NCBI GenBank assembly: GCA_964463485.1
Contig: CAYXDO010000032.1
Coordinates: 13,060-77,059 of the forward strand
Direction: 5' to 3'
Origin: CAYXDO01 sp964463485
GTDB lineage: Bacteria > Myxococcota > Kuafuiibacteriia > Kuafuiibacteriales > Kuafuiibacteriaceae
DNA length: 64,000 bases
Shown here in pieces: positions 43,647-52,228 of the stretch (the first letter of the stretch is position 1; every line of letters starts with the position of its first letter). Under the pieces are notes generated by a model. The model was not told the DNA's origin. It was given only the letters and a program-made list of their open reading frames with translations, and made no database searches. The position numbers and the translations under genes are program-made.

Positions 43647-44498
43647 TCACTTCCATCGACGTCGATGGAACCCGTCGAAGCGCGGGCTAGGCGCATGTTC
43701 TGGAAAGGCAAAGGGATGCCGATAGAGCGACGATCCGGAGTCCACTCGAACGGTCTCGCCGCTGATGTAGGCGGCCGCAGGGGACAGCAGGAAGGCGATC
43801 ACACTGGAGACCTCGCTCTCGGTGCCGAGCCGCTGCGCGGGGAGCTCCTTTGGGAGCCCCTGGATGGCAACACGCACCTCGGGCGGGTACGCGTCGAGGC
43901 CGCTCGAGTCGATTAGACCGGGCGCCACTGCATTCACCCGCACGCCCGCCCCCGCCCACTCGAGCGCCATGGTTTGGGTCAGGTTCACCACGCCGGCTCG
44001 CGCCGCGCCAGAGTGACTCATGTAAGGCATGCCGCGCCACATGTCGGCCACGACGTTGACGATGGCTCCGCCATGGTCTCGCATCCAGGCGTTGTAAGCC
44101 TCCTTACACATCAAGAAGGTCCCCGTGAGGTTGGTCTCCACGACGGCGCTGAATCCATTTCGAGAAATCGACTCCACCGGCGACACGAATTGGCCCCCGG
44201 CACAATTCACCAACCCATCGAGCGACCCGAGCTTGGAGATCGTCTCGGCCACCGCCGCGTTCGCCTGGTCCTCCTTGCGCACGTCGAGCTGAACGCCGAG
44301 CGCGGTCCCTCCGTCCTCGACGATCTCACCGACCACGACGTCGAGCTTCTCTCGTTTACGACCCGCGACCACGACCTTGGCGCCCAAGGCTGCGAGCTCG
44401 TGGGCGCTACATCGACCGATCCCGCTCCCGCCGCCGGTCACGAGCACGACCTTGTCACGAAAGAGGTCGGACCGAAACACCGAGTCGAACTTGGCCAT
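43647..44498 (-). CDS. SDR oxidoreductase similar to peroxisomal trans-2-enoyl-CoA reductase (PECR)
   Basis: A 283-residue classical SDR. The cofactor loop VTGGGSGIGRC, NCAGG and VNAVAPG are intact. In the catalytic helix the usual Y-x-x-x-K is replaced by SHSGAARAG, with Arg where most SDRs have Lys. The human PECR sequence, as I recall it, has the same HSGAARAG and also the tail pattern (VSSVVCFLLSPAA, then SLYTH), matched here by VSSVIAFLLSPAA and SLYRH. That points to NADPH-dependent reduction of trans-2-enoyl-CoA, or a related acyl-CoA reaction. 2,4-dienoyl-CoA reductase-type activity is the main alternative. Confidence 0.82.
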   Translation of the reverse strand: MAKFDSVFRSDLFRDKVVLVTGGGSGIGRCSAHELAALGAKVVVAGRKREKLDVVVGEIVEDGGTALGVQLDVRKEDQANAAVAETISKLGSLDGLVNCAGGQFVSPVESISRNGFSAVVETNLTGTFLMCKEAYNAWMRDHGGAIVNVVADMWRGMPYMSHSGAARAGVVNLTQTMALEWAGAGVRVNAVAPGLIDSSGLDAYPPEVRVAIQGLPKELPAQRLGTESEVSSVIAFLLSPAAAYISGETVRVDSGSSLYRHPFAFPEHAPSPRFDGFHRRRWK

Positions 44499-44587
44499 GG
44501 GTCTCCTTAGACGCGTCTGGAGCAGGTCCGCAACTCTGGGGAATCCGCGCCAAGGACCACGACCGGATTGAGAGGACCGCGGGGCTC

Positions 44588-45208
44588 GTGCAAGCTGCTT
44601 CGATGGTCATCGAGAAAGAGCAGGAAGCCGAGCTCGCGATCCACCCGGTCACTCCGGATCGATGGCCCGACTTGGTGCAACTTTTCGGACCCCGCGGTGC
44701 CTGCGCGGGATGCTGGTGCCAATACTTCAAGCAAACCGGAGCTGAGTTTGCAAAAGGTAAAGGCGAGACGAACCGAGCGCTGCTCGAACGTTCGGTGGCC
44801 CTCGGAGAACGACCCGGACTCATCGCCTACGTAGACGGAGCTCCCGCCGCCTGGTGCGCGGTCGAACCCAAATCGAAGTTCTCGCGAATCGTGAAGTCGA
44901 AGGCACTCTCTTCCGAAGGGTCGCAGGAAGCGGGGATTTGGTCGGTGCCCTGCTTCTTCACGGGCAAGGCCTTCCGAGGCCTGGGGCTGGCTCGACGATT
45001 GGCAAGAGCGGCCTTCGAGCACGCGAGGAGCAACGGCGCGGAGCTCGTCGAAGGCTATCCGGCCGTTCCGAAGAAGGGACGAATGCCGGACACGTTTGCG
45101 TACTACGGAACTCTCTCCACCTTCATCGGCGCGGGCTACGAGGAGGTACGAGCGCCGTCCGCTTCCCGACGGGTGGTCGCTCGCACGGCCGAGACGAAGG
45201 CTGAGTAG
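44588..45208 (+). CDS. GNAT-family N-acetyltransferase
   Basis: A 206-residue protein whose core matches the GNAT fold. GLGLARRLARAAFEHAR is the acetyl-CoA-binding loop (pattern R-G-x-G-x-x-R-x-L), preceded by the strand IWSVPCFFTGKAFR. An N-terminal cluster CAGCWCQYF is seen in a subset of GNAT proteins. A C-terminal TFAYYGTLSTFIGAGYEE segment matches the last strand and helix. The GTG at 44588 has GAGAGGA about 12 bases upstream. The ATG at 44603 is an alternative. The substrate is unknown. It is divergent from the PECR-like gene. Confidence 0.82.
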   Translation: MQAASMVIEKEQEAELAIHPVTPDRWPDLVQLFGPRGACAGCWCQYFKQTGAEFAKGKGETNRALLERSVALGERPGLIAYVDGAPAAWCAVEPKSKFSRIVKSKALSSEGSQEAGIWSVPCFFTGKAFRGLGLARRLARAAFEHARSNGAELVEGYPAVPKKGRMPDTFAYYGTLSTFIGAGYEEVRAPSASRRVVARTAETKAE

Positions 45209-45340
45209 CAAGCGTTCAGTCATCAGCGCCATCAGCCGTCAGCTCTCAGCAAAACCAAGCGGCAGGCGCCCGCACCCCTCGCTCGGAGCGCTCGGAGACG
45301 ACCGCGTGCTTGTGGAGCTCGAAGCTGGTAAGCTCCGTCC

Positions 45341-46078
45341 GTGGCGGTTTACGGCGTGCTCGGGCTCCTCCAGATGGCCTTCACCGTTTGGATGCTCGTC
45401 GATTGCATTCGGTCGAACGTCTCTGGCTACTGGGTATGGTTGATACTCTGGTTCCAACCCATGGGATCCTGGGTGTACTTCTTCACCTTCAAGATCCACG
45501 ATCGCGACACGGCGTGGCTGAGAGCGTGGTTCCATCGACCGCCGTCGCTGGAATCGTTGCAGCACAAAGTTGACGAGAACCCATGTGCGGACAATCATCT
45601 CAAGCTCGCCGAGGCCCTCCTCGAACGCGGCGAGCACGACCGAGCGGCCGAGCTGTTCAAGCAGGTCCTTCACTTCGACGACGAGAGCAAGCCGGCGCTC
45701 CTCGGGCTCGCGATGTGCGAGCGAGCGGTCGATCGGTGTGATCAGGCGATCGAGCTTCTGGAGCGGCTCGCCAAGAGAGACAGAAGCTATCGTGGACATG
45801 TCGCAGTCGTGGAGCTCGCAGCGAACTACTGGCAGTCCGGACGGAAGTCACGAGCCATCGAGCTCTTGGAAGCCTTGGTCAAGGAACACCGCCGATTCGA
45901 GCATATTACGATTTTGGCCGATCGGCTCGCCGAGGTGGGCGAAAGAATGCGGGCCACGGAGATGCTCAACAAGGCGCTCGATGACTACCGGCACTCTCCA
46001 CACTTTGCCCAGCGAGCCCATCGGCGGTGGGCGAAGGACGCCCGATCCAAGGTCAAGGTGTACTCAGCCTCGACCTGA
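45341..46078 (+). CDS. membrane-anchored TPR protein
   Basis: A 245-residue protein that starts with GTG. The N-terminus has two hydrophobic helices: VLGLLQMAFTVWMLVDCIR and WVWLILWFQPMGSWVYFF, similar to the PLDc_N membrane module. Residues about 70-235 form four or five TPR-like helical pairs, such as ADNHLKLAEALLERGEHDRAAELFKQVLHFD. The cytoplasmic TPRs probably bind a partner, but none is identified. The gene is not closely linked to others. Confidence 0.75.
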   Translation: MAVYGVLGLLQMAFTVWMLVDCIRSNVSGYWVWLILWFQPMGSWVYFFTFKIHDRDTAWLRAWFHRPPSLESLQHKVDENPCADNHLKLAEALLERGEHDRAAELFKQVLHFDDESKPALLGLAMCERAVDRCDQAIELLERLAKRDRSYRGHVAVVELAANYWQSGRKSRAIELLEALVKEHRRFEHITILADRLAEVGERMRATEMLNKALDDYRHSPHFAQRAHRRWAKDARSKVKVYSAST

Positions 46079-46133
46079 CGCGGACCCAGTACCAGGCTCG
46101 CGTTCCTCGTATCCCCAACACCGAGCCTCCCGG

Positions 46134-46697
46134 TCACGATCGATCGGCCCTCACGAGGGTCTCGAAGGTGACGTCGAGCAAGATAGGCGAGCCGTGAAGG
46201 TACAGCGCGGGAAGCCAAATCGGAACCAGCGCCACGTCGGGGCGCGCGTAGCTGAATATGCCGAAGGATGAAAGAGCACCCTCGTAGGCCGCCCCTGAAA
46301 AGCCGAGGACGAGCGCGTGAGCGAGTCGCACCGACCGACTCGATCGCCCGGGCTCGAGAACGAGCCGAGGGATAAATGCGAGCATCAGTCCGAGGAGCAG
46401 CAGCCAGGGCTGGGTGTAGAAGAGTCCGGTGGCCAGGTAGGCGGCCACGAAACAAACTCCGCCGACCACGAACGAGCTCGGGTGAGTGCGAGTCGCAGGG
46501 CCACGTACGAACGAGACGCTCCCCTGGAGCATGAGTAGCAAACCAAATCCGAAGTTGGGTCCCACCCACCAGGGCTGCCCGAACATCAGCGAGCTCGGAT
46601 ATCCGAGCACGCCAAACCGCACGTGAATCTGATCGAGGACCAACCCGCCGAGCCCGCCCAAGGCGAACGCGATCGCGAGCTTCTTCGAAGTCCACAC
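46134..46697 (-). CDS. multi-pass membrane protein of unknown family
   Basis: A 187-residue protein with five or six hydrophobic helices. Conserved-looking segments are LGGLVLDQIHVRFGVLGY, FGQPWWVGPNFGFGLLL and GALSSFGIFSYARPDVALVPIWLPALYLHGSP, where aromatic and Pro residues cluster. I do not recognise the family. It stands alone, with 169 bp of repeat-containing DNA upstream. Confidence 0.65.
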   Translation of the reverse strand: MWTSKKLAIAFALGGLGGLVLDQIHVRFGVLGYPSSLMFGQPWWVGPNFGFGLLLMLQGSVSFVRGPATRTHPSSFVVGGVCFVAAYLATGLFYTQPWLLLLGLMLAFIPRLVLEPGRSSRSVRLAHALVLGFSGAAYEGALSSFGIFSYARPDVALVPIWLPALYLHGSPILLDVTFETLVRADRS

Positions 46698-46802
46698 CGC
46701 GCGAGTATACCAGGTGTGAGTGGTCCGTGCCTCCGCCCCACGTAGAATTCGCGGGATTCACTCCCGCCGGGCACCTGGCAATTGCGACTCCGCGAAGCTT
46801 AC

Positions 46803-46868
46803 GCGCAGGCAAGATGCCTGCGCTCCCAGGCAGGACCAGGCAGGAAGGACTAGGAGGCAGGAAGGACT
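46803..46868. repeat. palindromic hairpin followed by 17-bp tandem repeat at the fcl 3' end
   Basis: GCGCAGGCA (46803-46811) pairs perfectly with TGCCTGCGC (46815-46823), forming a 9-bp hairpin with a 3-base loop. Then GGCAGGAAGGACTAGGA occurs twice. The second copy contains the CTA that gives the TAG stop of fcl (46867-46869). The hairpin lacks a T-run, so it is not a classic terminator. Confidence 0.75.
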
Positions 46869-47808
46869 AGGAGGGTGCGTGGTCCACGTACCATGAGTAC
46901 GTCGATCGCAACCCTTCCTCGAGCGGAATCGAGGCCGACCAACCGAGCTCCGAGAGCCTGGAGACGTCGAGACGTTTGACCGGGGTGCCGTCTGGTTTGG
47001 TGCTGTCGTAGACGATCTGACCGGTCCAACCCACGACCTTGGCGACGAGCGTCGCGAGCTCGGAGATCGTGAGATCGGTCCCCGTGCCGACGTTGATGAA
47101 TCGTTCGTCGTCATAGTGATCGAGCAGGTAGACGGCGGCCGAGGCCAAGTCGTCTACGTGAAGGAACTCACGCCGGGGAGCTCCGGAGCCCCAAATCTCC
47201 ACGGTCGAGGCGCCGGAGAGCTTTGCTTCGTGGAACTTGCGAAGGAACGCGGGCAGCACGTGCGACCCAGACAAATCGAAATTGTCATTGGGGCCGTAAA
47301 GATTCGTGGGCATGAGTGAGATTCCCGGGAAGCCATGCTGGCGTCGGAGCGCCTGGACGAGCTTGAGGCCGGCGATCTTGGCGACCGCGTACCACTCGTT
47401 GGTCGGCTCGAGCGGACCAGAGAGCAGATACTCTTCGCGGAGGGGCTGCGGAGCGAGCTTCGGGTAGATGCAGGACGACCCGAGAAACACGAGCTTTTGG
47501 ACGCCGACTTCGAACGCCGCGCCGATGACGTTGGTTTGGATGCGGAGATTGTCGAAGATGAAATCGGCAGGGAACGAGGAGTTCGCGGCGATTCCGCCGA
47601 CCTTGGCCGCGGCGAGAAACACGACCTCCGGACGCATGAGCCTGAAATATTCGTACACGGAGGCTTCGACGCGGAGGTCGAGGTCGGCCCGCGGCGCTGT
47701 GAGTAGCCTCGAGAAGCCCTCTGTCTCGAGGCGACGCATCAGCGCAGAGCCGACCAGGCCCCGGTGACCGGTGACGAAGACCTTTGCGTCTCTAGAGATG
47801 GGAGGCAT
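46867..47808 (-). CDS. fcl: GDP-L-fucose synthase
   Basis: A 313-residue extended SDR that converts GDP-4-keto-6-deoxymannose to GDP-L-fucose with NADPH. VTGHRGLVGSAL is the cofactor loop. AAAKVGGI, LGSSCIYP and the catalytic Tyr and Lys in WYAVAK follow, and LPTNLYGPxDNFD-type sequence appears as MPTNLYGPNDNFD. All are hallmarks of Fcl/WcaG. It overlaps gmd by 17 bases, giving the two-step route from GDP-mannose to GDP-fucose. Fucose would feed the surface polysaccharides made by neighbouring transferases. Confidence 0.95.
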   Translation of the reverse strand: MPPISRDAKVFVTGHRGLVGSALMRRLETEGFSRLLTAPRADLDLRVEASVYEYFRLMRPEVVFLAAAKVGGIAANSSFPADFIFDNLRIQTNVIGAAFEVGVQKLVFLGSSCIYPKLAPQPLREEYLLSGPLEPTNEWYAVAKIAGLKLVQALRRQHGFPGISLMPTNLYGPNDNFDLSGSHVLPAFLRKFHEAKLSGASTVEIWGSGAPRREFLHVDDLASAAVYLLDHYDDERFINVGTGTDLTISELATLVAKVVGWTGQIVYDSTKPDGTPVKRLDVSRLSELGWSASIPLEEGLRSTYSWYVDHAPS

Positions 47809-48835
47809 CTGAGTCCACCTGATATCCGGCGTCTTTGAGGGTTCGTTCGCGTCGGGCGTGCTCGAGGTCGTGCTCGACCATCATCTCGACGAGCCGCTCG
47901 AGGCCGACTCTCGGTGCCCATCCGAGCACTCTTTTGGCCTTCGAAGGGTCGCCCAGCAGCACGTCGACCTCGGTCGGCCGGAAATACCGAGGATCGGTGC
48001 GCACGTACTTTTTCCAATCGAGGCTCAGGCGATCGAACACCAGCCCGACGAACTCGCGTACCGAGTGAGTCTCGCCGGTGGCGACGACGAAGTCATCGGG
48101 CTCCTTCGCCTGCAACATGAGCCACATCGCCTCGACGTAGTCACCCGCGAAGCCCCAGTCGCGTCGCGCCTCGAGGTTGCCGAGGTAGAGCGCGTCGCTC
48201 AGCCCGAGCTTGATCCGCGTGGCCGCCGAGGTGATTTTGCGAGTCACGAAGGTCTTTCCTCGGCGCGGAGACTCGTGGTTGAACAGGATTCCGTTCGAGA
48301 CGAAGAGCCCGTAGGCCTCGCGGTAATTCACGGCGAACCAGTGCGCGGCGAGCTTGCCGATCGCGTAGGGGCTGCGGGGCATGAACGGCGTGGCTTCGTT
48401 CTGCGGCGGCGGTGCTCCTCCGAACATCTCCGAGGAGCCCGCTTGGTACACGCGCACGTCTTGTTTGGTCTCGCGTACGTGGTCGCGGACGGCCTCGAGC
48501 AAGCGCAGGGTGCCGAGCGCGCCGATGTCCGCGGTATATTCGGGTTGGTCGAACGACACCCGGACGTGAGACTGCGCGCCGAGGTTGTAGACCTCGTTCG
48601 GTTGCGCGGTGTCGAGCAGCCGGCGCATGGTGATCGGGTCACTGAGGTCGCCGTAGTGGAGAAAGAGTCGGGTGCCCGGGACCCGGGGGTCTTGGTAAAG
48701 GTGATCGATCCGACCGGTGTTGAAGCTGGAGCTCCGGCGGATCATGCCGTGAACCTCGTAACCCTTGGAAAGGAGGAGCTCGCTGAGGTACGAACCGTCT
48801 TGACCCGTGATCCCGGTGATGAACGCGCGCTTCAT
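47792..48835 (-). CDS. gmd: GDP-mannose 4,6-dehydratase
   Basis: A 347-residue extended SDR that makes GDP-4-keto-6-deoxy-D-mannose. Signatures are ITGITGQDGSYLSELLL, RRSSSFNTGRIDHLY, YNLGAQSHV, AGSSEMFG and catalytic SPYAIGK, plus LGNLEARRDWGFAGDYVEAMW, which is specific for Gmd. It forms an overlapping pair with fcl. Its product could also be used for other 6-deoxy sugars, but the fcl gene points to GDP-fucose. Confidence 0.96.
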   Translation of the reverse strand: MKRAFITGITGQDGSYLSELLLSKGYEVHGMIRRSSSFNTGRIDHLYQDPRVPGTRLFLHYGDLSDPITMRRLLDTAQPNEVYNLGAQSHVRVSFDQPEYTADIGALGTLRLLEAVRDHVRETKQDVRVYQAGSSEMFGGAPPPQNEATPFMPRSPYAIGKLAAHWFAVNYREAYGLFVSNGILFNHESPRRGKTFVTRKITSAATRIKLGLSDALYLGNLEARRDWGFAGDYVEAMWLMLQAKEPDDFVVATGETHSVREFVGLVFDRLSLDWKKYVRTDPRYFRPTEVDVLLGDPSKAKRVLGWAPRVGLERLVEMMVEHDLEHARRERTLKDAGYQVDSDASHL

Positions 48836-48923
48836 GATTTGGAGCCGGAGGTACGTTCGGCAAGCCGACCACGTCAGTCAAGCCAAAGTCGCTCACCGAA
48901 CGCCCTCCGAACTCAGAACCTAC

Positions 48924-50042
48924 TCATCGACCCTGACCGATGTCCAAGCGCAGTCGATCGAGCGCGCCGTCACCGACCACGAGGTGCACCTGGCCCACTT
49001 TGGCCGCGAGCTCCTTGTAGGCCTCGAGCTCCTTGAGCCGCAGCAACATGGGGCTCTCCGAGAGCACCTTGGCGGTGTTCGCCATGGAGCGCACCGCGGC
49101 GGTCTCCTCTCGCCGAAGGATCACGTTGGCCTCGGCCTCCTTCTGGGCTTCGATCACGCGGTTGAGGAGCGTTCGCATCTCACCCGGGAGCACGAGGTCC
49201 TTCACGCCGAGCTCCAGCAGCAACAGGCCAACCTTCTCGGCCTGCGTCGAGACACGTGGAGCCAACGCGGTCGCGAGGCCCTCGCGATCGGCGAGGAGCT
49301 CGTCGAGCGTTCGAGACCCGACGAGCTCGCGCGTCGCCAACTGAATTGCCAGGTACAGGAGCTCGTCGGGGTCGCGCGCCACCGTCGCCACGCGGACCGG
49401 ATCGGTGATCCGAAACACCGCGGCGATGTTCATACGCAAGCTCACCCGATCTCGACTCATGACTTCCTGGCCGTTGACGGCGAGGGTCCGCTCGCGAAGG
49501 TCGAGGACCGAGAAGTGGACCTTGCGCGTGGTCAGCCAGGCGGCGTGGCGGCCCGCGGGCAAGACCGCTTCGAGCACGCCGTCGACGAAGCGAAGCGCCA
49601 CCGCGCCGCTCGGCGCAGAGACCTCTACGTAGTCCGTGACCGGCGTGATCGTGCGCAGGTCGTCCGAGAGCGGCGCCGCCGAGAGCGCCGACGTGTCGAG
49701 CTTTTCGACGGTGACTGCGACATCTCGCTTGGCGCCGATCGAGACACGCTCGGCCGTCCAAACGACGTGGCGACCCACGCCGAGCCAAGCGACCGGGCGA
49801 CCGCGTCGCCGCACGACCGCACGCTCCCCTTGGCTGACGTCTACGACCGCGACGTCCCCTTCGGTCACGAGCGCGAGCTCCTCGGCCACCAACTCAGCCA
49901 AGATGGTCTTGATGGAGTATCGGGCCACGTGCGTCTTCTGGAAGGGCCGGAACACGAAGTAGCGACCAGGCCCGAAGTACTGGACTGGTCGGCCGTTCAC
50001 GTACAGGAAGGCCCGTTCGTCGTTGTCGATGTCCGTCCACAT
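48924..50042 (-). CDS. SPFH/band-7 (slipin-like) protein
   Basis: A 372-residue protein. The ATG at 50042 has GGAGG five to six bases upstream. An N-terminal beta-rich region (residues 1-180) contains repeated short modules of the type ERAFLYVNGRPVQYFGPGRYFVF. The band-7 domain (about 180-330) includes VNGQEVMSRDRVSLRMNIAAVFRITDP and a helical stretch with LNRVIEAQKEAEANVILRREETAAVR. Unlike most slipins it has no N-terminal membrane helix, so it may bind membranes peripherally. Band-7 proteins organise membrane microdomains. The specific role is unknown. Confidence 0.83.
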   Translation of the reverse strand: MWTDIDNDERAFLYVNGRPVQYFGPGRYFVFRPFQKTHVARYSIKTILAELVAEELALVTEGDVAVVDVSQGERAVVRRRGRPVAWLGVGRHVVWTAERVSIGAKRDVAVTVEKLDTSALSAAPLSDDLRTITPVTDYVEVSAPSGAVALRFVDGVLEAVLPAGRHAAWLTTRKVHFSVLDLRERTLAVNGQEVMSRDRVSLRMNIAAVFRITDPVRVATVARDPDELLYLAIQLATRELVGSRTLDELLADREGLATALAPRVSTQAEKVGLLLLELGVKDLVLPGEMRTLLNRVIEAQKEAEANVILRREETAAVRSMANTAKVLSESPMLLRLKELEAYKELAAKVGQVHLVVGDGALDRLRLDIGQGR

Positions 50043-50054
50043 GGTGTCCTCCAA

Positions 50055-50597
50055 GAAATCAGAAAATGCCTACCCGCCCGCGCGGGGACGGCTCGGCGCC
50101 CCCCGGCTCGGCGGTCGCTCCTTCGACGCGCGGCTCGACGTCCGTCGCGGGCACGGAGCCCGAAGGCTCGTGATGGCGAAGGCGTGAAGACGCCGTGACC
50201 GGGTGCGACTCACCGAACCCTCCGCTCCGTCCGCGCGCGAGCGTGTAGAGCTCTGCGGAATGGGATTCGAACCCACAACCCAAGGATTATCAGTCCTCTG
50301 CTCTCCCTTTGAGCTATCCAGGGGTGGCTCGTGCTCGATTCAGAACACGAAGCCACCTGAGTCGTAACGGCGACTCTCCGAGCGAGACGAAACGGGAACG
50401 TCCCGATCTCCCGGCCGGACGCGTGACCGCGCGGCGGGAGAGGGCAGCCCGTCGATACCTCTCGCCAGGGACATGTAGTCGGAAGAAGCAGTCTTCGTGC
50501 CAGCACCGGCCGCCCCGAGTCGCCGAGTTGGACGATTCGATGGGATAGAATTGTATGAGGTGGGATAGGATCGCCTTCTCGGGCGGCATCCTCGACG
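50055..50597. other. intergenic region around the tRNA-like gene
   Basis: About 540 bp contain only the tRNA-like gene (50252-50323, minus strand). The left part (50055-50251) and right part (50324-50597) show no credible coding sequence, no attachment-site direct repeats and no integrase nearby. Confidence 0.6.
50252..50323 (-). tRNA. tRNA-Ile(GAU)-like gene with a mismatched acceptor stem
   Basis: Read on the minus strand, 72 bases fold as a cloverleaf. The acceptor start is CCCTGGA, the D arm is GCTC with GAGC, and the anticodon stem is GAGGA with TCCTT around the loop CTGATAA. The anticodon is therefore GAU. A 5-base variable loop and the T arm GTGGG-TTCGAAT-CCCAT follow. The acceptor 3' strand is TCCGCAG with discriminator A. 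Pairs 2 and 3 of the acceptor stem are mismatched (C-A and C-C), and pair 4 is T-G. No CCA is encoded. It could be a divergent functional tRNA or a decaying copy. GAU tRNAs usually lie in rRNA operons, and none is visible here. Confidence 0.7.
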
Positions 50598-52205
50598 TCA
50601 GCTCGGGATCGTGTCGCCGATCCTGGCTGCGTTGGCCATGAGCGTGAACGTGATGTTCTTTGCCGGCAGGAACGGAAAGCTCGTGCCGTCGGCCAGGTAG
50701 AGGTTGGGAAAGTCGGCGCTTCGACCGTCGGGTCTCGTCGTCTTCGACTCACCTGATTGCGACATCGGAATCAGACCCGCGTAGTGTACGGACGCGCCCA
50801 TCGGGCGTTCGTGGGCCATCCCGGGCGGCACGACACACCCGAGCCAGAGAAGCGCCTGCCGGGCGCGCCGAAGCGCCTCTCGAATCCGCTCGCGCTCGTC
50901 CGGTGCGCTCGAATAGCTCACGACGAGCCTGGATCCCGCGCTCGAGCTCGGCGCGAGCGTCACTTGGCAATCCGAGCGCCGGGTATCATGGAGATTCACG
51001 TTGAGCAGTCCGAGCGCGGCGTGGACGTTAGCGAAGACCGCGAGCCCCGTCCTGAGATCGAACGGCATACTCTGCACGATCGGGTGAATCATCGCCGTCT
51101 TGAGCGTCGTCAAGAGCGCGTGGACGTAGGTCTTGGGCGATGGGTTCGAGAAACCCATGGCGAGCTGGTGATACTGGTAGCGCTCGGGATCGTACCTTTG
51201 GCCGATCATTCGGAGGTTCACGAAGGGCACCAGGATTTGGCGGTTGTCCATGAGCCCGGAGAGGGTCCACGGCTGACCTTGATGCGACACCGACTCGAGC
51301 ACGATCTTGCTGCTGGCGAGCGTGCCGGCGGCCAGGACCACGAGCTCGACCGGAATTTTCTCGGCGGGGCCGCCCGACGCGGGCTCGAGGACCAGCGTCT
51401 GAATTCGTCCAGACTCATCGAATTCGAAGCGCTGGACGAGGACACCCGGACGGTACTCGACGCCGTGACGAAGTAGGTCTGGGAGCGCCAGGGAGGGTGT
51501 CCACAGCGCGTCCCGCGGGCAGCCCCAGAGGCATCGACCGAGCTGCGCACACGCCTTTCGAGCTCCCTTCTGGGTCGTGAGCACGGCGGAGCGAGAACGG
51601 CCGAGGAACACTCCGGCGCGCTTTAGGCGCGATCGGTGTCGAGCGTAGGCGGCGAGGAGCCGCTCGGAGTGCTCGTCGAGGGGGACCGGCGTGGAGAGCC
51701 CTCGGTGGAATGGAGTGAACCGAGTGAGGTCATCGTCGTCTCCGGTGACTCCGATTCGCTCGGCGATCTTGGTGTAGTAGGGCTCGAGCTCGGCATAACC
51801 GAAAGGAAAGTCTTCGAGCTCGGCGTCGTTGAACGGAAAGCAACCGCCGGTCCAGGCCTCGGCCAGGCCGCCTCGAGCGAAAGAGACCAGGGGCTCGAAC
51901 CCACGCGCCTCGATCTCGAAGCGCCGATGCGGCTCGAAGATGTACTCCCGATGGGGCGGGAATCCGTAGTACTCATCGTCGCCGCCCGGGAGAGTCGCGC
52001 CCTCCAAGCGACTGCCAAGAAAATAACGCTCGGGAGACTCGAGGGACGCGAGCAGTCCGAGAAAATCCTCCTCTGGAACCGAAGGCGTGGGCGGAGGAGG
52101 CCGACCCACGTCCAGGACGACGACGGAAAATCCGCGCTCGGCGAGCGTCCACGCGACGTGGACCGCGCTCGCTCCGAAACCCACGACGTGGGCCCTTCTC
52201 TTCAC
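50598..52205 (-). CDS. GMC-type FAD-dependent oxidoreductase
   Basis: A 535-residue flavoprotein. The GTG at 52205 is chosen because it starts ten bases after the previous gene's stop and directly before the Rossmann loop VVGFGASAVHVAWTLAERG (residues about 6-24). A central Cys motif CAQLGRCLWGCP resembles the C-x-x-x-G-x-C-x-x-GC-P found in bacterial GMC enzymes. The C-terminal substrate region YLADGTSFPFLPAKNITFTLMANAARI matches GMC_oxred_C, with MGASVHYAGLIP upstream. It likely oxidises an alcohol or sugar group, or a modified envelope substrate. It is part of a run with an SDR and a radical SAM gene. Confidence 0.83.
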   Translation of the reverse strand: MKRRAHVVGFGASAVHVAWTLAERGFSVVVLDVGRPPPPTPSVPEEDFLGLLASLESPERYFLGSRLEGATLPGGDDEYYGFPPHREYIFEPHRRFEIEARGFEPLVSFARGGLAEAWTGGCFPFNDAELEDFPFGYAELEPYYTKIAERIGVTGDDDDLTRFTPFHRGLSTPVPLDEHSERLLAAYARHRSRLKRAGVFLGRSRSAVLTTQKGARKACAQLGRCLWGCPRDALWTPSLALPDLLRHGVEYRPGVLVQRFEFDESGRIQTLVLEPASGGPAEKIPVELVVLAAGTLASSKIVLESVSHQGQPWTLSGLMDNRQILVPFVNLRMIGQRYDPERYQYHQLAMGFSNPSPKTYVHALLTTLKTAMIHPIVQSMPFDLRTGLAVFANVHAALGLLNVNLHDTRRSDCQVTLAPSSSAGSRLVVSYSSAPDERERIREALRRARQALLWLGCVVPPGMAHERPMGASVHYAGLIPMSQSGESKTTRPDGRSADFPNLYLADGTSFPFLPAKNITFTLMANAARIGDTIPS

Positions 52206-52228
52206 CGCGGGCCCTTCACCGCGGGCCC
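52201..52228. repeat. 14-bp tandem duplication at a gene junction
   Basis: TTCACCGCGGGCCC occurs twice in tandem (52201-52214 and 52215-52228). One copy supplies the TGA stop of the SDR gene, the other the GTG start of the flavoprotein gene. Confidence 0.85.

Noticed and set aside
43647..44498. Loss of the SDR catalytic Lys taken as a sign of an inactive enzyme
   Set aside because: The same Arg occurs in the PECR group, which is active, so it is better read as a family trait.
50055..50597. Genomic island or prophage integrated at the tRNA-like gene
   Set aside because: No integrase, no flanking direct repeat of the tRNA end and no phage-type genes are present.
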